The position numbers and the translations under genes were made by a program. Shown here one piece after another: positions 24,339 through 32,080 of a stretch of 64,000 nucleotides of DNA (positions are counted from its first letter, which is position 1; every line of letters begins with the position of its first letter). This stretch comes from Bradyrhizobium sp. MOS002 (GTDB lineage: Bacteria > Pseudomonadota > Alphaproteobacteria > Rhizobiales > Xanthobacteraceae), in contig NZ_PYFX01000002.1 in assembly GCF_003020115.1 (NCBI RefSeq), forward strand, positions 806,001-870,000, read 5' to 3'. Under the pieces are notes generated by a model. That model was not told the DNA's origin. It did not search any database and saw only the letters and a list, made by a program, of their open reading frames with translations.

Positions 24339-25355
24339 ATGAGCTTGCTGGTACGGGCGCTGTCTGCGACGGCGATCTGCGTGGCGCTGACGGTCGGCGC
24401 ATCCGCTCAGAACGTTCAGGAGCGCACGATCAGGTGGGGACACCTGAACAACACCGATCACCCCGTCAGCTTTGGCGTGCAGAAATTCGCCGAGATCCTG
24501 CTGGCGAAGAGCGGGGGCAAAATGAAGGTCCGCGAGTTCGCGGCCTCACAGCTCGGCAACGAGTTGCAGCAGCAATCCGCGCTGCGCGGCGGCACCCAGG
24601 AAATGCTCTCGGCCTCGACGACATCACTTGCCACCGTCGTTCCGGAATTCGGCCTGATCGATTTCCCGTTCCTGTTCAACACGACCGAGCAGGCCGATGC
24701 TCTCGCGACCGGCAAATTCGGCAAGGCGATGATGGATACGCTGCCGTCGAAGGGGCTTATTGGCCTCGGATATTGGGGCCTGGGCTTCCGCAACGTCACC
24801 AACAGCACCCGCCCGATCACCAAGCTCGAGGACTTCAGCGGCCTCAAGCTTCGTGTGATTCCGAATCCGGTCTATCTCGAAAGCTTCAGTGCCTTTAAGG
24901 CAAATCCGGTCCCGATGGCTTTCGGTGAGCTATATTCGGCGCTCGAGACCCGCACCGTCGACGGCCAGGAGAATCCCTACACGGTCATTCTCTCGAACAA
25001 GTTCTACGAAGTGCAGAAATACGTTTCCGCCACCAATCACACTTTCACCCTGAACATCATCCTGGTGAGTAAGATCTTCTGGGACAAGCTGTCGCCGACC
25101 GAGCAGGGCCTGATGCGCGAAGCCTATGAAGAAAGCCGCGGCTATCAGAAGGAGCAGACCCGCCTTCAGACCGACAAGGCTCTGGCGGAGCTGCAGGCCA
25201 AGGGCATGCAGTACAACGCGATCGCTCCCGAAGAAACGGAGCGCATGCGGAAGGCAGCGCAGCCGGTCGCGGACAAGACGTCGGCCAGCCTTCGTCCCGA
25301 GACGGTGAAGATCTTCAACGAAGAGGTCGAGCGCATCCGCAAGGACGTGAAGTAG
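24339..25355 (+). CDS. dctP: TRAP transporter substrate-binding protein
   Basis: The product is 338 residues. Residues 1-24 form a signal peptide ending ASAQ, and GGGAGGAAAACG precedes the ATG. The mature protein shows the DctP-family layout: an early IRWGHLNNTDHPVSFG strand, the GLKLRVIPNPVYLESF region with the conserved Arg that binds substrate carboxylate, and FGELYSALETRTVDGQENP at the hinge. It binds an organic acid in the periplasm and delivers it to the DctQ/DctM pair encoded next. The substrate cannot be told from sequence, but the genes downstream suggest a cyclic hydroxy acid. Confidence 0.93.
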   Translation: MSLLVRALSATAICVALTVGASAQNVQERTIRWGHLNNTDHPVSFGVQKFAEILLAKSGGKMKVREFAASQLGNELQQQSALRGGTQEMLSASTTSLATVVPEFGLIDFPFLFNTTEQADALATGKFGKAMMDTLPSKGLIGLGYWGLGFRNVTNSTRPITKLEDFSGLKLRVIPNPVYLESFSAFKANPVPMAFGELYSALETRTVDGQENPYTVILSNKFYEVQKYVSATNHTFTLNIILVSKIFWDKLSPTEQGLMREAYEESRGYQKEQTRLQTDKALAELQAKGMQYNAIAPEETERMRKAAQPVADKTSASLRPETVKIFNEEVERIRKDVK

Positions 25356-25430
25356 TCGACTTCTGCTGTCACGCAGGCGTCGGAGCCGGCCAGTGGTCGG
25401 CTCCGCCCCTCATTTGCCCGGACGTCACGC

Positions 25431-25940
25431 ATGGCGCGAGTTCTCGACCTCTATTGCACGTTCCTGAAGGCCGTCATTGCCGCGTGCCTCGCGGTCATGG
25501 TGGTCCTGGTCTTCGGCAATGTCGTCCTGCGTTACGGCTTCAACTCCGGAATCACGATTTCCGAAGAGTTGTCGCGCTGGCTGCTGGTCTGGTTGACCTT
25601 CCTGGGCGCAATCGTCGCGCTTCGCGAGCACGCCCATCTCGGCGTCGACAGCCTCGTCCGGATGCTGCCGGCCTCTGGCAAGCGCATATGCTTCGTTATC
25701 AACTATTGCCTGATGCTGTTTGCCGACTGGCTGCTGTTGTCGGGAAGCTGGCGCCAGACCATCATCAACATTGACGATCGCGCGCCGGCGACCGGTCTCT
25801 CGATGGCCATCTTTTACGCGGTCGGCGTGATCTTCGGCGCGTCGGCCGCAGTCATCCTTCTCTACGACCTCGTCCGGGTGCTCACTGGACAGGCGAGCGA
25901 ATCCGACATGGTGGCCGTCAAGGAATCGGAAGAGCACTGA
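25431..25940 (+). CDS. dctQ: TRAP transporter small permease
   Basis: The product is 169 residues with four predicted membrane helices (about 12-34, 48-66, 86-106 and 125-148). It carries the DctQ signature, with VVLRYGFNSGITISEELSRWLLVWLTFLGA in the first half and REHAHLGVD after it. It pairs with the large permease encoded 58 bases downstream. Standard size and context make the call firm. Confidence 0.92.
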   Translation: MARVLDLYCTFLKAVIAACLAVMVVLVFGNVVLRYGFNSGITISEELSRWLLVWLTFLGAIVALREHAHLGVDSLVRMLPASGKRICFVINYCLMLFADWLLLSGSWRQTIINIDDRAPATGLSMAIFYAVGVIFGASAAVILLYDLVRVLTGQASESDMVAVKESEEH

Positions 25941-25998
25941 TGTCTCATCGAACCGTGCCAGGCGGCGTCCACATCCAGCAGTCCACCGGGATCGCGTC

Positions 25999-27279
25999 AT
26001 GACGATCGCCGTCTTCACCTTCTCGCTGCTGGGCGCCATGGCGCTGGGCATGCCGATCGCCTTCGCGCTGATCGTCTGCGGCGTGGCCTTGATGAGCACC
26101 ATCGACATGTTCGACGCCCAGATCGTGGCGCAGAACGTCATCAACGGCGCCGACAGCTTTCCGCTGATGGCGATTCCCTTCTTCATGCTCGCGGGCGAGA
26201 TCATGAACAAGGGAGGGCTGGCCAAGCGTATCGTGAATGTCGCGCTGGTCGCGGTTGGGCATTTCCGTGGCGGGCTCGGCTATGTCACGATCCTTGCCTC
26301 CTGCATCCTCGCGTCGCTCTCCGGCTCGGCGGCCGCCGATGCCGCGGCGTTGGCTGCCCTGCTGGTGCCGATGATGGTGGCGGCGGGGCACAAGAAGTCC
26401 TATGCAGCGGGCCTCGTGGCGGCGGGCGGCATCATTGCTCCCGTCATCCCGCCCAGCATCGGCTTCGTCATCTTCGGCGTCGCCGCGGGCGTCTCGATCT
26501 CGAAACTGTTTCTGGCTGGCATCGTGCCCGGGCTGCTGCTCGGCGCAGGGCTCTGTCTGGCCTGGGCGTGGGTGGTGCGGAAAGAGAACCTGACGCCCCC
26601 GCCAAGAGCATCGCTCTCGGAGATGGTGAAAGCGGTGGTCGACGGCTTCTGGGCGCTGATGCTGCCGGTCATCATTGTGGTCGGCCTGCGCTTCGGCATC
26701 TTCACGCCCACGGAAGCCGCGGTGGTCGTCGCTGTCTACTCCCTGTTCGTCGCGACCTGCGTCTACCGCGAACTGAAACTGTCGCAGCTCTACGCGATCT
26801 TCGTCTCCTCCGCCGTGACGACGAGCATCGTCATGTTCCTGGTCGCTGCGGCGCTGGTATCGTCCTGGCTCATCACGGTGTCCGAGATTTCGGCACAGAT
26901 CGTCACCCTGCTGAAGCCCTTCATGGGAAACAACACGCTCCTGATGCTGGCGATCATGGTCGTGGTAGTGATCGTGGGAACGGCGCTCGACATGACACCG
27001 ACGATCCTCATTCTCACGCCGATCCTGATGCCGATCGTCAAGGCGGCGGGCATCGACCCCGTCTATTTCGGCGTGCTCTTCATCATCAACAATGCCATCG
27101 GCCTGATCACGCCACCGGTGGGCATCGTGCTCAATGTCGTCTGCGGCGTCTCCAGGATCAGCATGGAGGATATCATCAAGGGCGTCTGGCCCTTCATGAT
27201 CGCGCAACTGATCGTCCTGTTCGCGATGGTGCTATTCCCGGGACTGGTGACGATCCCGGCCAAATGGTTTGCCGGCTAG
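25999..27279 (+). CDS. dctM: TRAP transporter large permease
   Basis: The product is 426 residues, about twelve hydrophobic segments. The DctM signatures are visible: LMAIPFFMLAGEIMNKGGLAKRIV, the Gly/Ser/Ala-rich SGSAAADAAALAALLVP segment, and the C-terminal NAIGLITPPVGIVLNVVCGV helix. It drives Na+- or H+-coupled uptake of the acid captured by DctP. The long open frame on the opposite strand is a shadow caused by codon bias. Confidence 0.93.
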   Translation: MTIAVFTFSLLGAMALGMPIAFALIVCGVALMSTIDMFDAQIVAQNVINGADSFPLMAIPFFMLAGEIMNKGGLAKRIVNVALVAVGHFRGGLGYVTILASCILASLSGSAAADAAALAALLVPMMVAAGHKKSYAAGLVAAGGIIAPVIPPSIGFVIFGVAAGVSISKLFLAGIVPGLLLGAGLCLAWAWVVRKENLTPPPRASLSEMVKAVVDGFWALMLPVIIVVGLRFGIFTPTEAAVVVAVYSLFVATCVYRELKLSQLYAIFVSSAVTTSIVMFLVAAALVSSWLITVSEISAQIVTLLKPFMGNNTLLMLAIMVVVVIVGTALDMTPTILILTPILMPIVKAAGIDPVYFGVLFIINNAIGLITPPVGIVLNVVCGVSRISMEDIIKGVWPFMIAQLIVLFAMVLFPGLVTIPAKWFAG

Positions 27280-27309
27280 ACGCGTCGGCACAAAAGAAGG
27301 ACAAACGAA

Positions 27310-27804
27310 ATGGCCGCAAGGATCATGATCCTCAACGGACCCAATCTCAATTTCCTCGGCATCCGCGAGCCCCACATCTACGGCTCGACGACGCTCGCGC
27401 AGATCGAGGCGAGCTGCCGGGCGCTGGCCGATCAGCTCGGAGTTTCGGTGTCGTTCCATCAAACGAACATGGAGGGCGAGCTCGTCAGCCTGATCCAGTC
27501 CGCCCATGGCAACGCGGATGCCATCATCATGAATCCCGCGGCCTATTCATTCACCTCGATCGCGCTGATCGATGCGCTGAAGATTTTCGAGGGCGTGAAG
27601 ATCGAGGTGCACATCTCGAACATCCACGCGCGGGACGAGCTGCATCGCCACTCGATCACGTCGAGTGCCTGCACGGCGGTCATTTGCGGCCTCGGTCCCT
27701 ATGGCTATCTCGCCGCGATGCTCGCGGCCGTCCAACGGCTGGGGCAATTGCCTGCGACCATTGTACCGGCTCTGCACGGGCTTGCGACCGGCGGCAAGGC
27801 GTAG
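27310..27804 (+). CDS. divergent type II 3-dehydroquinate dehydratase (AroQ-like)
   Basis: The product is 164 residues, with the flavodoxin-like fold and family opening MILNGPNLNFLGIREPHIYG, which keeps the catalytic Arg and Tyr. The acidic E-V-H-I-S motif and the Asp in ALIDAL are also kept. Two substrate-site residues differ from the biosynthetic enzyme (numbering by memory of the M. tuberculosis protein). The His81 position is Phe (NPAAYSFTS where NPGAYTHTS is usual), and the Arg112 position is His (ELHRHS where EFRHHS is usual). These contact the ring and carboxylate of dehydroquinate, so the substrate may be a relative. It follows dctM by 30 bases in a catabolic operon, so it is unlikely to be the housekeeping AroQ. 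Confidence 0.85.
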   Translation: MAARIMILNGPNLNFLGIREPHIYGSTTLAQIEASCRALADQLGVSVSFHQTNMEGELVSLIQSAHGNADAIIMNPAAYSFTSIALIDALKIFEGVKIEVHISNIHARDELHRHSITSSACTAVICGLGPYGYLAAMLAAVQRLGQLPATIVPALHGLATGGKA

Positions 27805-27818
27805 GCATGGAGGGCGGA

Positions 27819-28475
27819 ATGCGCGGCACGGGATTTCTCGCGATCTGGAGCGACGTCGAGGCTCACGACCTGACCGACTACCGGCACTGGCTGACGCGTG
27901 AGCACACCACCGAGCGCGTGACGACGAAGGGCTTCCTGGCATCGCGTGTCTTCCGCGCGGCAAGGGACGACATCGACCGCTTCTTCATTCTGTACGAGCT
28001 GGAAACACCGGAGGTCCTCGACGGCGAGGCCTATCTGGCGCGCCTCAACGCGCCGACGCCGTGGTCCCAGCGCATCATGCCTAAGCTCGGCAATTTCATG
28101 CGGGGCGGCGGTGTCATGATCGCGCGGGGAGGGCGGGGCGAGGGCGCATCGATCGTGGCGCTCCGGATCGAGACGTTGCCGAAAGATCCGCAAGGCCTGG
28201 CTCATGCGCTCGTTGCGTGCGACGGGGTTGCCGCGGTGCAGATCGGCGCGACCGACGAGGCGCGGACGTCGGTGCGGACGACCGAGAAGGGCATGCGGAA
28301 GAACGAGGGCTTCTTCGCGGGGCTTTTGCTGATCGAGGCGCTCGACGTCGCCTCGTTGCAGGCCGCCTTGCAGCGGGCGAGCGAGCTTGCGCCCGACGTC
28401 ATGGCCGGGGCGAGCGAGCCGGAAGTTTATCAAAGCATGTTTGCGCTCGACGCCCGCATCGCGGATTTCGGCTGA
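27819..28475 (+). CDS. unknown protein of the TRAP/AroQ operon, ferredoxin-like barrel type
   Basis: The ATG at 27819 (MRGTGFLAIWSDV) is preceded by GGAGGGCGGA. An ATG at 27807 would add four residues. The product is about 218 residues. The N-terminal half (WSDVEAHDLTDYRHWLTREHTTERVTTKGFLASRVFRA) looks like dimeric alpha/beta-barrel proteins of the EthD or DUF4286 kind, and the second half may repeat that fold. Such proteins often help small-molecule ring chemistry or have no known activity. It ends by sharing one base with the next start (TGATG), so it belongs to this pathway. No function is assigned. Confidence 0.75.
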   Translation: MRGTGFLAIWSDVEAHDLTDYRHWLTREHTTERVTTKGFLASRVFRAARDDIDRFFILYELETPEVLDGEAYLARLNAPTPWSQRIMPKLGNFMRGGGVMIARGGRGEGASIVALRIETLPKDPQGLAHALVACDGVAAVQIGATDEARTSVRTTEKGMRKNEGFFAGLLLIEALDVASLQAALQRASELAPDVMAGASEPEVYQSMFALDARIADFG

Positions 28476-29293
28476 TGGCAACGTTCTCGCTCGCCGCGTT
28501 GACAGTGCTCGAGCTTGCGCCGCCCGAGATGATCGAATTGGCGGCGCTTTGCGGCTACGAAAAAGTCGGGCTCAGGCTGTTGCCCGCCACGCCTGGCGGT
28601 GTCGCCTATCGCCTGATGGACAATGCTCCGCTCTTGCGGGAGACGCTCCGGCGGCTGGAGTTGACGGGGGTGACCGTCGCCGATCTCGAGGTCGTTGCGT
28701 TCAGACCGGAAACCGAGATGGCCTCGTTCACGCCCTTCTTCGAGGTGGGCGCGCGCCTCGCTGCCAAACACATCCTCGTCGCGGCCTATGATCCGGATCT
28801 GGCGCGGTTTTCGGATCGCTACCAGCAATTTTGTGAAGCGGCAGCAAGCTATGGCCTCACCTCCGACCTCGAATTCATGCCCTGGACAAGCGTTCCAGAC
28901 CTGAAGACCGCGAACCGGATCGTCGGCGACGTCGATCGTCCCGGCGCCGGCATTCTGGTCGACGCGTTGCATTTCGATCGATCGCAAAGCTCGCTTGCGG
29001 ACCTTCGCGCCATCCCGGCGCAACGCCTTCACTACTGGCAACTCTGCGATGGCCCGGCCGAACGCCCGGCGACCACTGAGCAGCTCATCCATGCGGCTCG
29101 CGAGGAACGGATGTTTCCGGGCGAGGGCGGAATAGACCTGATGGGGCTTGCAAGCGCGATGCCGAATGACCTGACCATCAGCATCGAGGTTCCGACCGTT
29201 CAACTGGCCAGGAGCGTCGACGCCGCCTCGCGAGCACGCCGGGCGCTGGCGGCAGGCCAAGCCGTCGTGGAGCGGGCGCGCAGCCAGAGGTGA
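28475..29293 (+). CDS. xylose-isomerase-like TIM barrel (isomerase or dehydratase)
   Basis: The product is 272 residues from the ATG that overlaps the preceding stop. It belongs to the AP-endonuclease-2/sugar phosphate isomerase superfamily (PF01261). Likely metal ligands are the Glu in LEFMPW, the Asp/His in DALHFD, the Asp in QLCDGP and the Glu in IEVP. The family hallmark FPGEGGIDL is also present. Members include sugar isomerases and the 3-dehydroshikimate dehydratases that make protocatechuate. Beside a dehydroquinase-like gene, the dehydratase role is attractive, but it is inferred from context only. Confidence 0.82.
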   Translation: MATFSLAALTVLELAPPEMIELAALCGYEKVGLRLLPATPGGVAYRLMDNAPLLRETLRRLELTGVTVADLEVVAFRPETEMASFTPFFEVGARLAAKHILVAAYDPDLARFSDRYQQFCEAAASYGLTSDLEFMPWTSVPDLKTANRIVGDVDRPGAGILVDALHFDRSQSSLADLRAIPAQRLHYWQLCDGPAERPATTEQLIHAAREERMFPGEGGIDLMGLASAMPNDLTISIEVPTVQLARSVDAASRARRALAAGQAVVERARSQR

Positions 29294-29321
29294 GAATTTC
29301 GGGACGGAAGGGTAGTTCGGG

Positions 29322-31043
29322 ATGTCGCAAGCCGATCGCTCCTGGGACGTCGAGACCGATCTCCTGGTCGTCGGGGCGGGTGCCGCCGGCATGACGACAT
29401 CGCTGGTAGCTGCCCTTGAGGGGCTGGATGTGATCCTTTGCGAGAAGTCGGGCACGGTTGGCGGCACGACCGCGACCTCCGCCGGCACCGTCTGGATTCC
29501 GGGCAACCGGCAGGGACGGCTTGCAGGGACGCCGGACTCGACCGAGGCGGCGCGGGTCTATCTTGAAGCACTGCTCGGCGAACACGCCGCGGACGCGCGT
29601 GTAGATGCGTTCCTCCAGACGGGTCCAATCATGCTCGACTATCTCGAGCAGAGGACGAGCGTACGGTTTGCAGCCCCGCCGGTACACCCCGACTACAAGA
29701 ATCTTCCCGGTGCAGCAATCGGTGGTCGTGCTCTCGGCGCCGTTCCGTTCGACGGCCGCAAGCTTGGCAAGGACTTCCAGCGCATCAGGCCTCCGCGGCG
29801 AGAGTTCATGGTCCTCGGCGGGATGATGGTCGGGAAGGCGGACATCCCGGCGCTGTTGCGGCCCTTCCGCAATTGGACGAACTTCAGGCATGTCATCGGC
29901 CTGCTGAGCCGGCATTTGCGCGATCGGCTTCGCTACAGGCGCGGAACGCGTCTGATCATGGGCAACGCTCTCGTCGCGAGGCTGTTTGACAGTCTCCGTC
30001 GTTCCGGCGTGGATCTGCGATATGACACTGAGCTCACCGAGCTCATCCGCAACGGCGACGCCGTCGTTGGGGCCGTTCTCTCATCACCTTCGGGAGCATT
30101 GGCGATACGTGCCCGCAAAGGCGTGGTGTTGGCAACGGGAGGCATCGGCTGGAGCCGCGAACTTCGCGAAAGGTTTTTCCCCGAGGCCGCGCACCGATTT
30201 TCACTCGCGCCTTCGTGCAATACCGGGGATGGCCTGCTCGCGGCCGAACGCGTCGCCGCGGTGATCGAGCGCGATTTCGATAGCCCCGCTCTGTGGATGC
30301 CGAGCTCGGTCATGACGCAGGCGGACGGCCACGTCTCGGTATTCCCGCACATTATGCTGGATCGTGCCAAGCCGGGACTGCTTGCGGTGAACAAATCGGG
30401 CCGCCGCTTCGTGAATGAAGCCGACTCCTATCACGACTTCGTGGAAGCGATGTTGCGCTCGGACTCGTCTTCCGTATCGGCAACACCGGCTTTCCTGATT
30501 TGCGATCGCGCCTTTATCAGTGACTATGGCGTTGGTCTCGTTCATCCCGGGACGAGGGATTTGGATAAATTTCTGAAGGCCAGATATTTGCTGGCAGGCG
30601 AATCGATTGAAGCACTGGCCGAAAAGATCGGCGTCGATGGCGGCGAGCTTGCTCAGACGATCGAGCGATACAATCGCTATGCCGAGAGCGGTGTGGACGA
30701 AGAGTTCGGCCGCGGTTCAAGCGAGTTGAACCGGTTCAATGGCGATCCCCTGACCAAGCCAAACCCGTGCCTGCGGCGGATCGGTCCAGGGCCATATTAT
30801 GCCGTTGCGGTATGGCCGACGGATCTCGCCAGCAGCGCCGGCTTGTGCACGGATTCAACTGCCCGGGTCTTGTCTAGCCGTGGGACGGCCATACCCGGAC
30901 TCTACGCCGTCGGTACCGATTCATCCTCGATCTTTCGAGGTACTTATCCGGGTCCGGGCACGATGATCGGGCCTGCGATGGTATTCGGATGGTGCGCGGC
31001 AATGCATGCCGCGGGCGCTTCAAGTCAGGAAGAAGGTAACTGA
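29322..31043 (+). CDS. KstD/fumarate-reductase-like FAD oxidoreductase
   Basis: The product is 573 residues. The N-terminal dinucleotide fold reads VVGAGAAGMTTSLVAALEG, with EKSGTVGGTTATSAGTVWIP after it. The C-terminal cap and FAD contact read GTYPGPGTMIGPAMVFGWCAAMHA. This is the pattern of 3-ketosteroid-1-dehydrogenases and related flavoproteins, which remove hydrogens next to a ketone in a ring. It is the last gene of the TRAP operon, 28 bases after the TIM-barrel gene. In this setting it could desaturate or help aromatise a six-membered ring acid rather than a steroid. No steroid genes are present nearby. Confidence 0.87.
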   Translation: MSQADRSWDVETDLLVVGAGAAGMTTSLVAALEGLDVILCEKSGTVGGTTATSAGTVWIPGNRQGRLAGTPDSTEAARVYLEALLGEHAADARVDAFLQTGPIMLDYLEQRTSVRFAAPPVHPDYKNLPGAAIGGRALGAVPFDGRKLGKDFQRIRPPRREFMVLGGMMVGKADIPALLRPFRNWTNFRHVIGLLSRHLRDRLRYRRGTRLIMGNALVARLFDSLRRSGVDLRYDTELTELIRNGDAVVGAVLSSPSGALAIRARKGVVLATGGIGWSRELRERFFPEAAHRFSLAPSCNTGDGLLAAERVAAVIERDFDSPALWMPSSVMTQADGHVSVFPHIMLDRAKPGLLAVNKSGRRFVNEADSYHDFVEAMLRSDSSSVSATPAFLICDRAFISDYGVGLVHPGTRDLDKFLKARYLLAGESIEALAEKIGVDGGELAQTIERYNRYAESGVDEEFGRGSSELNRFNGDPLTKPNPCLRRIGPGPYYAVAVWPTDLASSAGLCTDSTARVLSSRGTAIPGLYAVGTDSSSIFRGTYPGPGTMIGPAMVFGWCAAMHAAGASSQEEGN

Positions 31044-31135
31044 AAGCCGGTCGTTCGCCGGGCCGAGCTAGGAACTCTTGCGCACCATCGACGCTTGACT
31101 CGGCGGGCCAGCGTCGCCGCCGATTTGCTGGCCTG

Positions 31136-31181
31136 CACGGCCCCGCCTCCAAGCCCCCATACCCCCCTGGGTGGGGCCGTG
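31136..31181. repeat. inverted repeat CACGGCCCC / GGGGCCGTG
   Basis: Perfect 9-bp arms at 31136-31144 and 31173-31181 enclose a 28-base C-rich loop, between the flavoprotein stop and the DUF2934 gene. No U-run follows. It could end the TRAP operon transcript or be part of the leader of the small gene at 31201. Confidence 0.4.
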
Positions 31182-31200
31182 TCTCTTCACAGGAGATGCA

Positions 31201-31362
31201 ATGCCTGAGCCGACCGATCACGACATCAGAGAACGCGCGCACCGATTGTGGGAGCGAGCCGGCAGGCCGGAAGGCCGCGAGGAAGAATTCTGGCACGCGG
31301 CCGAGCAAGAGCTACGCAACGAGGACAAGTCGAACACCATGCGGACGCCGGATACGCTGTGA
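31201..31362 (+). CDS. DUF2934 protein
   Basis: The product is 53 residues. The ATG at 31201 is preceded by CACAGGAGATGCA. The whole protein is one DUF2934 domain: IRERAHRLWERAGRPEGREEEFWHAAEQEL. These tiny proteins are common in rhizobia, often beside stress or storage genes, and have no known activity. A second DUF2934 protein is encoded 77 bases downstream. An upstream GGAAC with CGCT 16 bases on (31071-31095) is one base short of an EcfG promoter. Confidence 0.85.
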   Translation: MPEPTDHDIRERAHRLWERAGRPEGREEEFWHAAEQELRNEDKSNTMRTPDTL

Positions 31363-31487
31363 CCGACAAGTGCTGGCGCTGGGCGGAACAGAGCCTTCCA
31401 GAAGGAATTGAGGTTCTGAGCAGCACGGGCTGCGACGCATGCCCGTTCCGACGGCGGTGTGTGCGGTGGATGAGCAGCAAAAGATAG
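31359..31487 (+). CDS. tiny Cys-rich protein between two DUF2934 genes
   Basis: The GTG at 31359 overlaps the DUF2934 stop (GTGA) and opens a frame of 42 residues with GCDACPFRRRCVRW near its end, a C-x2-C-x5-C arrangement that could bind a metal. A further Cys and three Trp residues lie nearby. I recognise no family. The overlap and the Cys/Trp pattern argue for a real product, but its end overlaps the next gene by 49 bases and the length is marginal. Confidence 0.4.
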   Translation: MTDKCWRWAEQSLPEGIEVLSSTGCDACPFRRRCVRWMSSKR

Positions 31488-31744
31488 AGCACCAGATCGA
31501 ACTCGCAACGCGAGCGGCTGCGCTCGTCAAAGACGAAACCACCGTCCAGCGATTCAGGAACTTTGCCGAGGAGCTGAAGCAAAAGCTCCTTCGCATGATG
31601 GGGCGCGGCAAGGTGCGAGCGCGCGCTTACGAGCTCTGGGAGCAGGCCGGTCGCCCGGCCGATCGCGATGTGGAGTTCTGGGTCGAAGCGGAACGGCAGA
31701 TCGAACACGAACGCGAACTGCGGAGGCTCTCGGATTCCTCGTAG
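31439..31744 (+). CDS. DUF2934 protein with N-terminal helical extension
   Basis: The product is 101 residues from the ATG at 31439, or 92 from a GTG at 31466 (VDEQQKIEHQ), which starts the better-looking helical part. About residues 14-55 form a charged helix (TTVQRFRNFAEELKQKLL). Residues 60-92 are a DUF2934 domain (ARAYELWEQAGRPADRDVEFWVEAERQIE). It probably forms one transcript with the first DUF2934 gene. The function is unknown. Confidence 0.75.
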   Translation: MPVPTAVCAVDEQQKIEHQIELATRAAALVKDETTVQRFRNFAEELKQKLLRMMGRGKVRARAYELWEQAGRPADRDVEFWVEAERQIEHERELRRLSDSS

Positions 31745-32080
31745 AAACGATAGAAGCTGACGCTGCCGGTCGCCACATCGGCACCGAACAAGCTTCGGAC
31801 GCGCGTTCCTGGACAGAGAAAAGCCGCCGAGCTCTTCACCCTGGCGGCTTCAAAAGTCCGTAGCTGTTGGTCGCCTCTCCAGCCTCGTGCGTACCGCCGT
31901 TACCTTGTTTGCGGCCATGCAAGGTCATTCTAGGCCAAGGCGCTCGATTCTGCTGTGATGTGAAGCACACATTGTGCGTCCACACGCTCGCTGTCATCGC
32001 CCCGCTTGACCGGGCGATCCAGCGCGTGAATGACAATGGTACTTGGAGGACGACGCCATTGCCCTTTGCTGCGTCATGCA
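31745..32080. other. 336-base region without a gene, with hairpin and dispersed repeat
   Basis: This is the convergent gap between the DUF2934 gene and the DUF3750 gene. AAGCCGCC (31821-31828) and GGCGGCTT (31843-31850) form an 8-bp stem with a 14-base loop. On the minus strand it is followed by TTTTCTC, so it may terminate transcripts from the DUF3750 side. From about 31985 a dispersed repeat is present (separate entry). No gene is supported. Confidence 0.5.
31985..32045. repeat. fragment of a dispersed repeat of Bradyrhizobium type
   Basis: The core GTCATCGCCCCGCTTGACC followed by GGGCGATCCAG is a phrase I remember from very many intergenic sites in Bradyrhizobium and related genomes. It contains the short inverted repeat CGCCC/GGGCG. 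Recognition is from memory. Its role is unknown. Confidence 0.5.

Noticed and set aside
25945..27207. 420-codon open frame antisense to the TRAP large permease gene
   Set aside because: The translation is an Asp/His/Arg-rich low-complexity sequence with no domain, typical of the antisense of a high-GC membrane-protein gene. The plus-strand frame is clearly dctM.
26568..27806. Long N-terminal extension of the frame ending at 28475
   Set aside because: This part lies within dctM and the AroQ-like gene in another frame. Recognisable protein begins only at 27819, where a Shine-Dalgarno sequence is present.
31071..31095. EcfG promoter for the first DUF2934 gene
   Set aside because: GGAAC-N16-CGCT has a mismatch in the -10 core and lies 105 bases before the gene, so it is too weak to list as a promoter.
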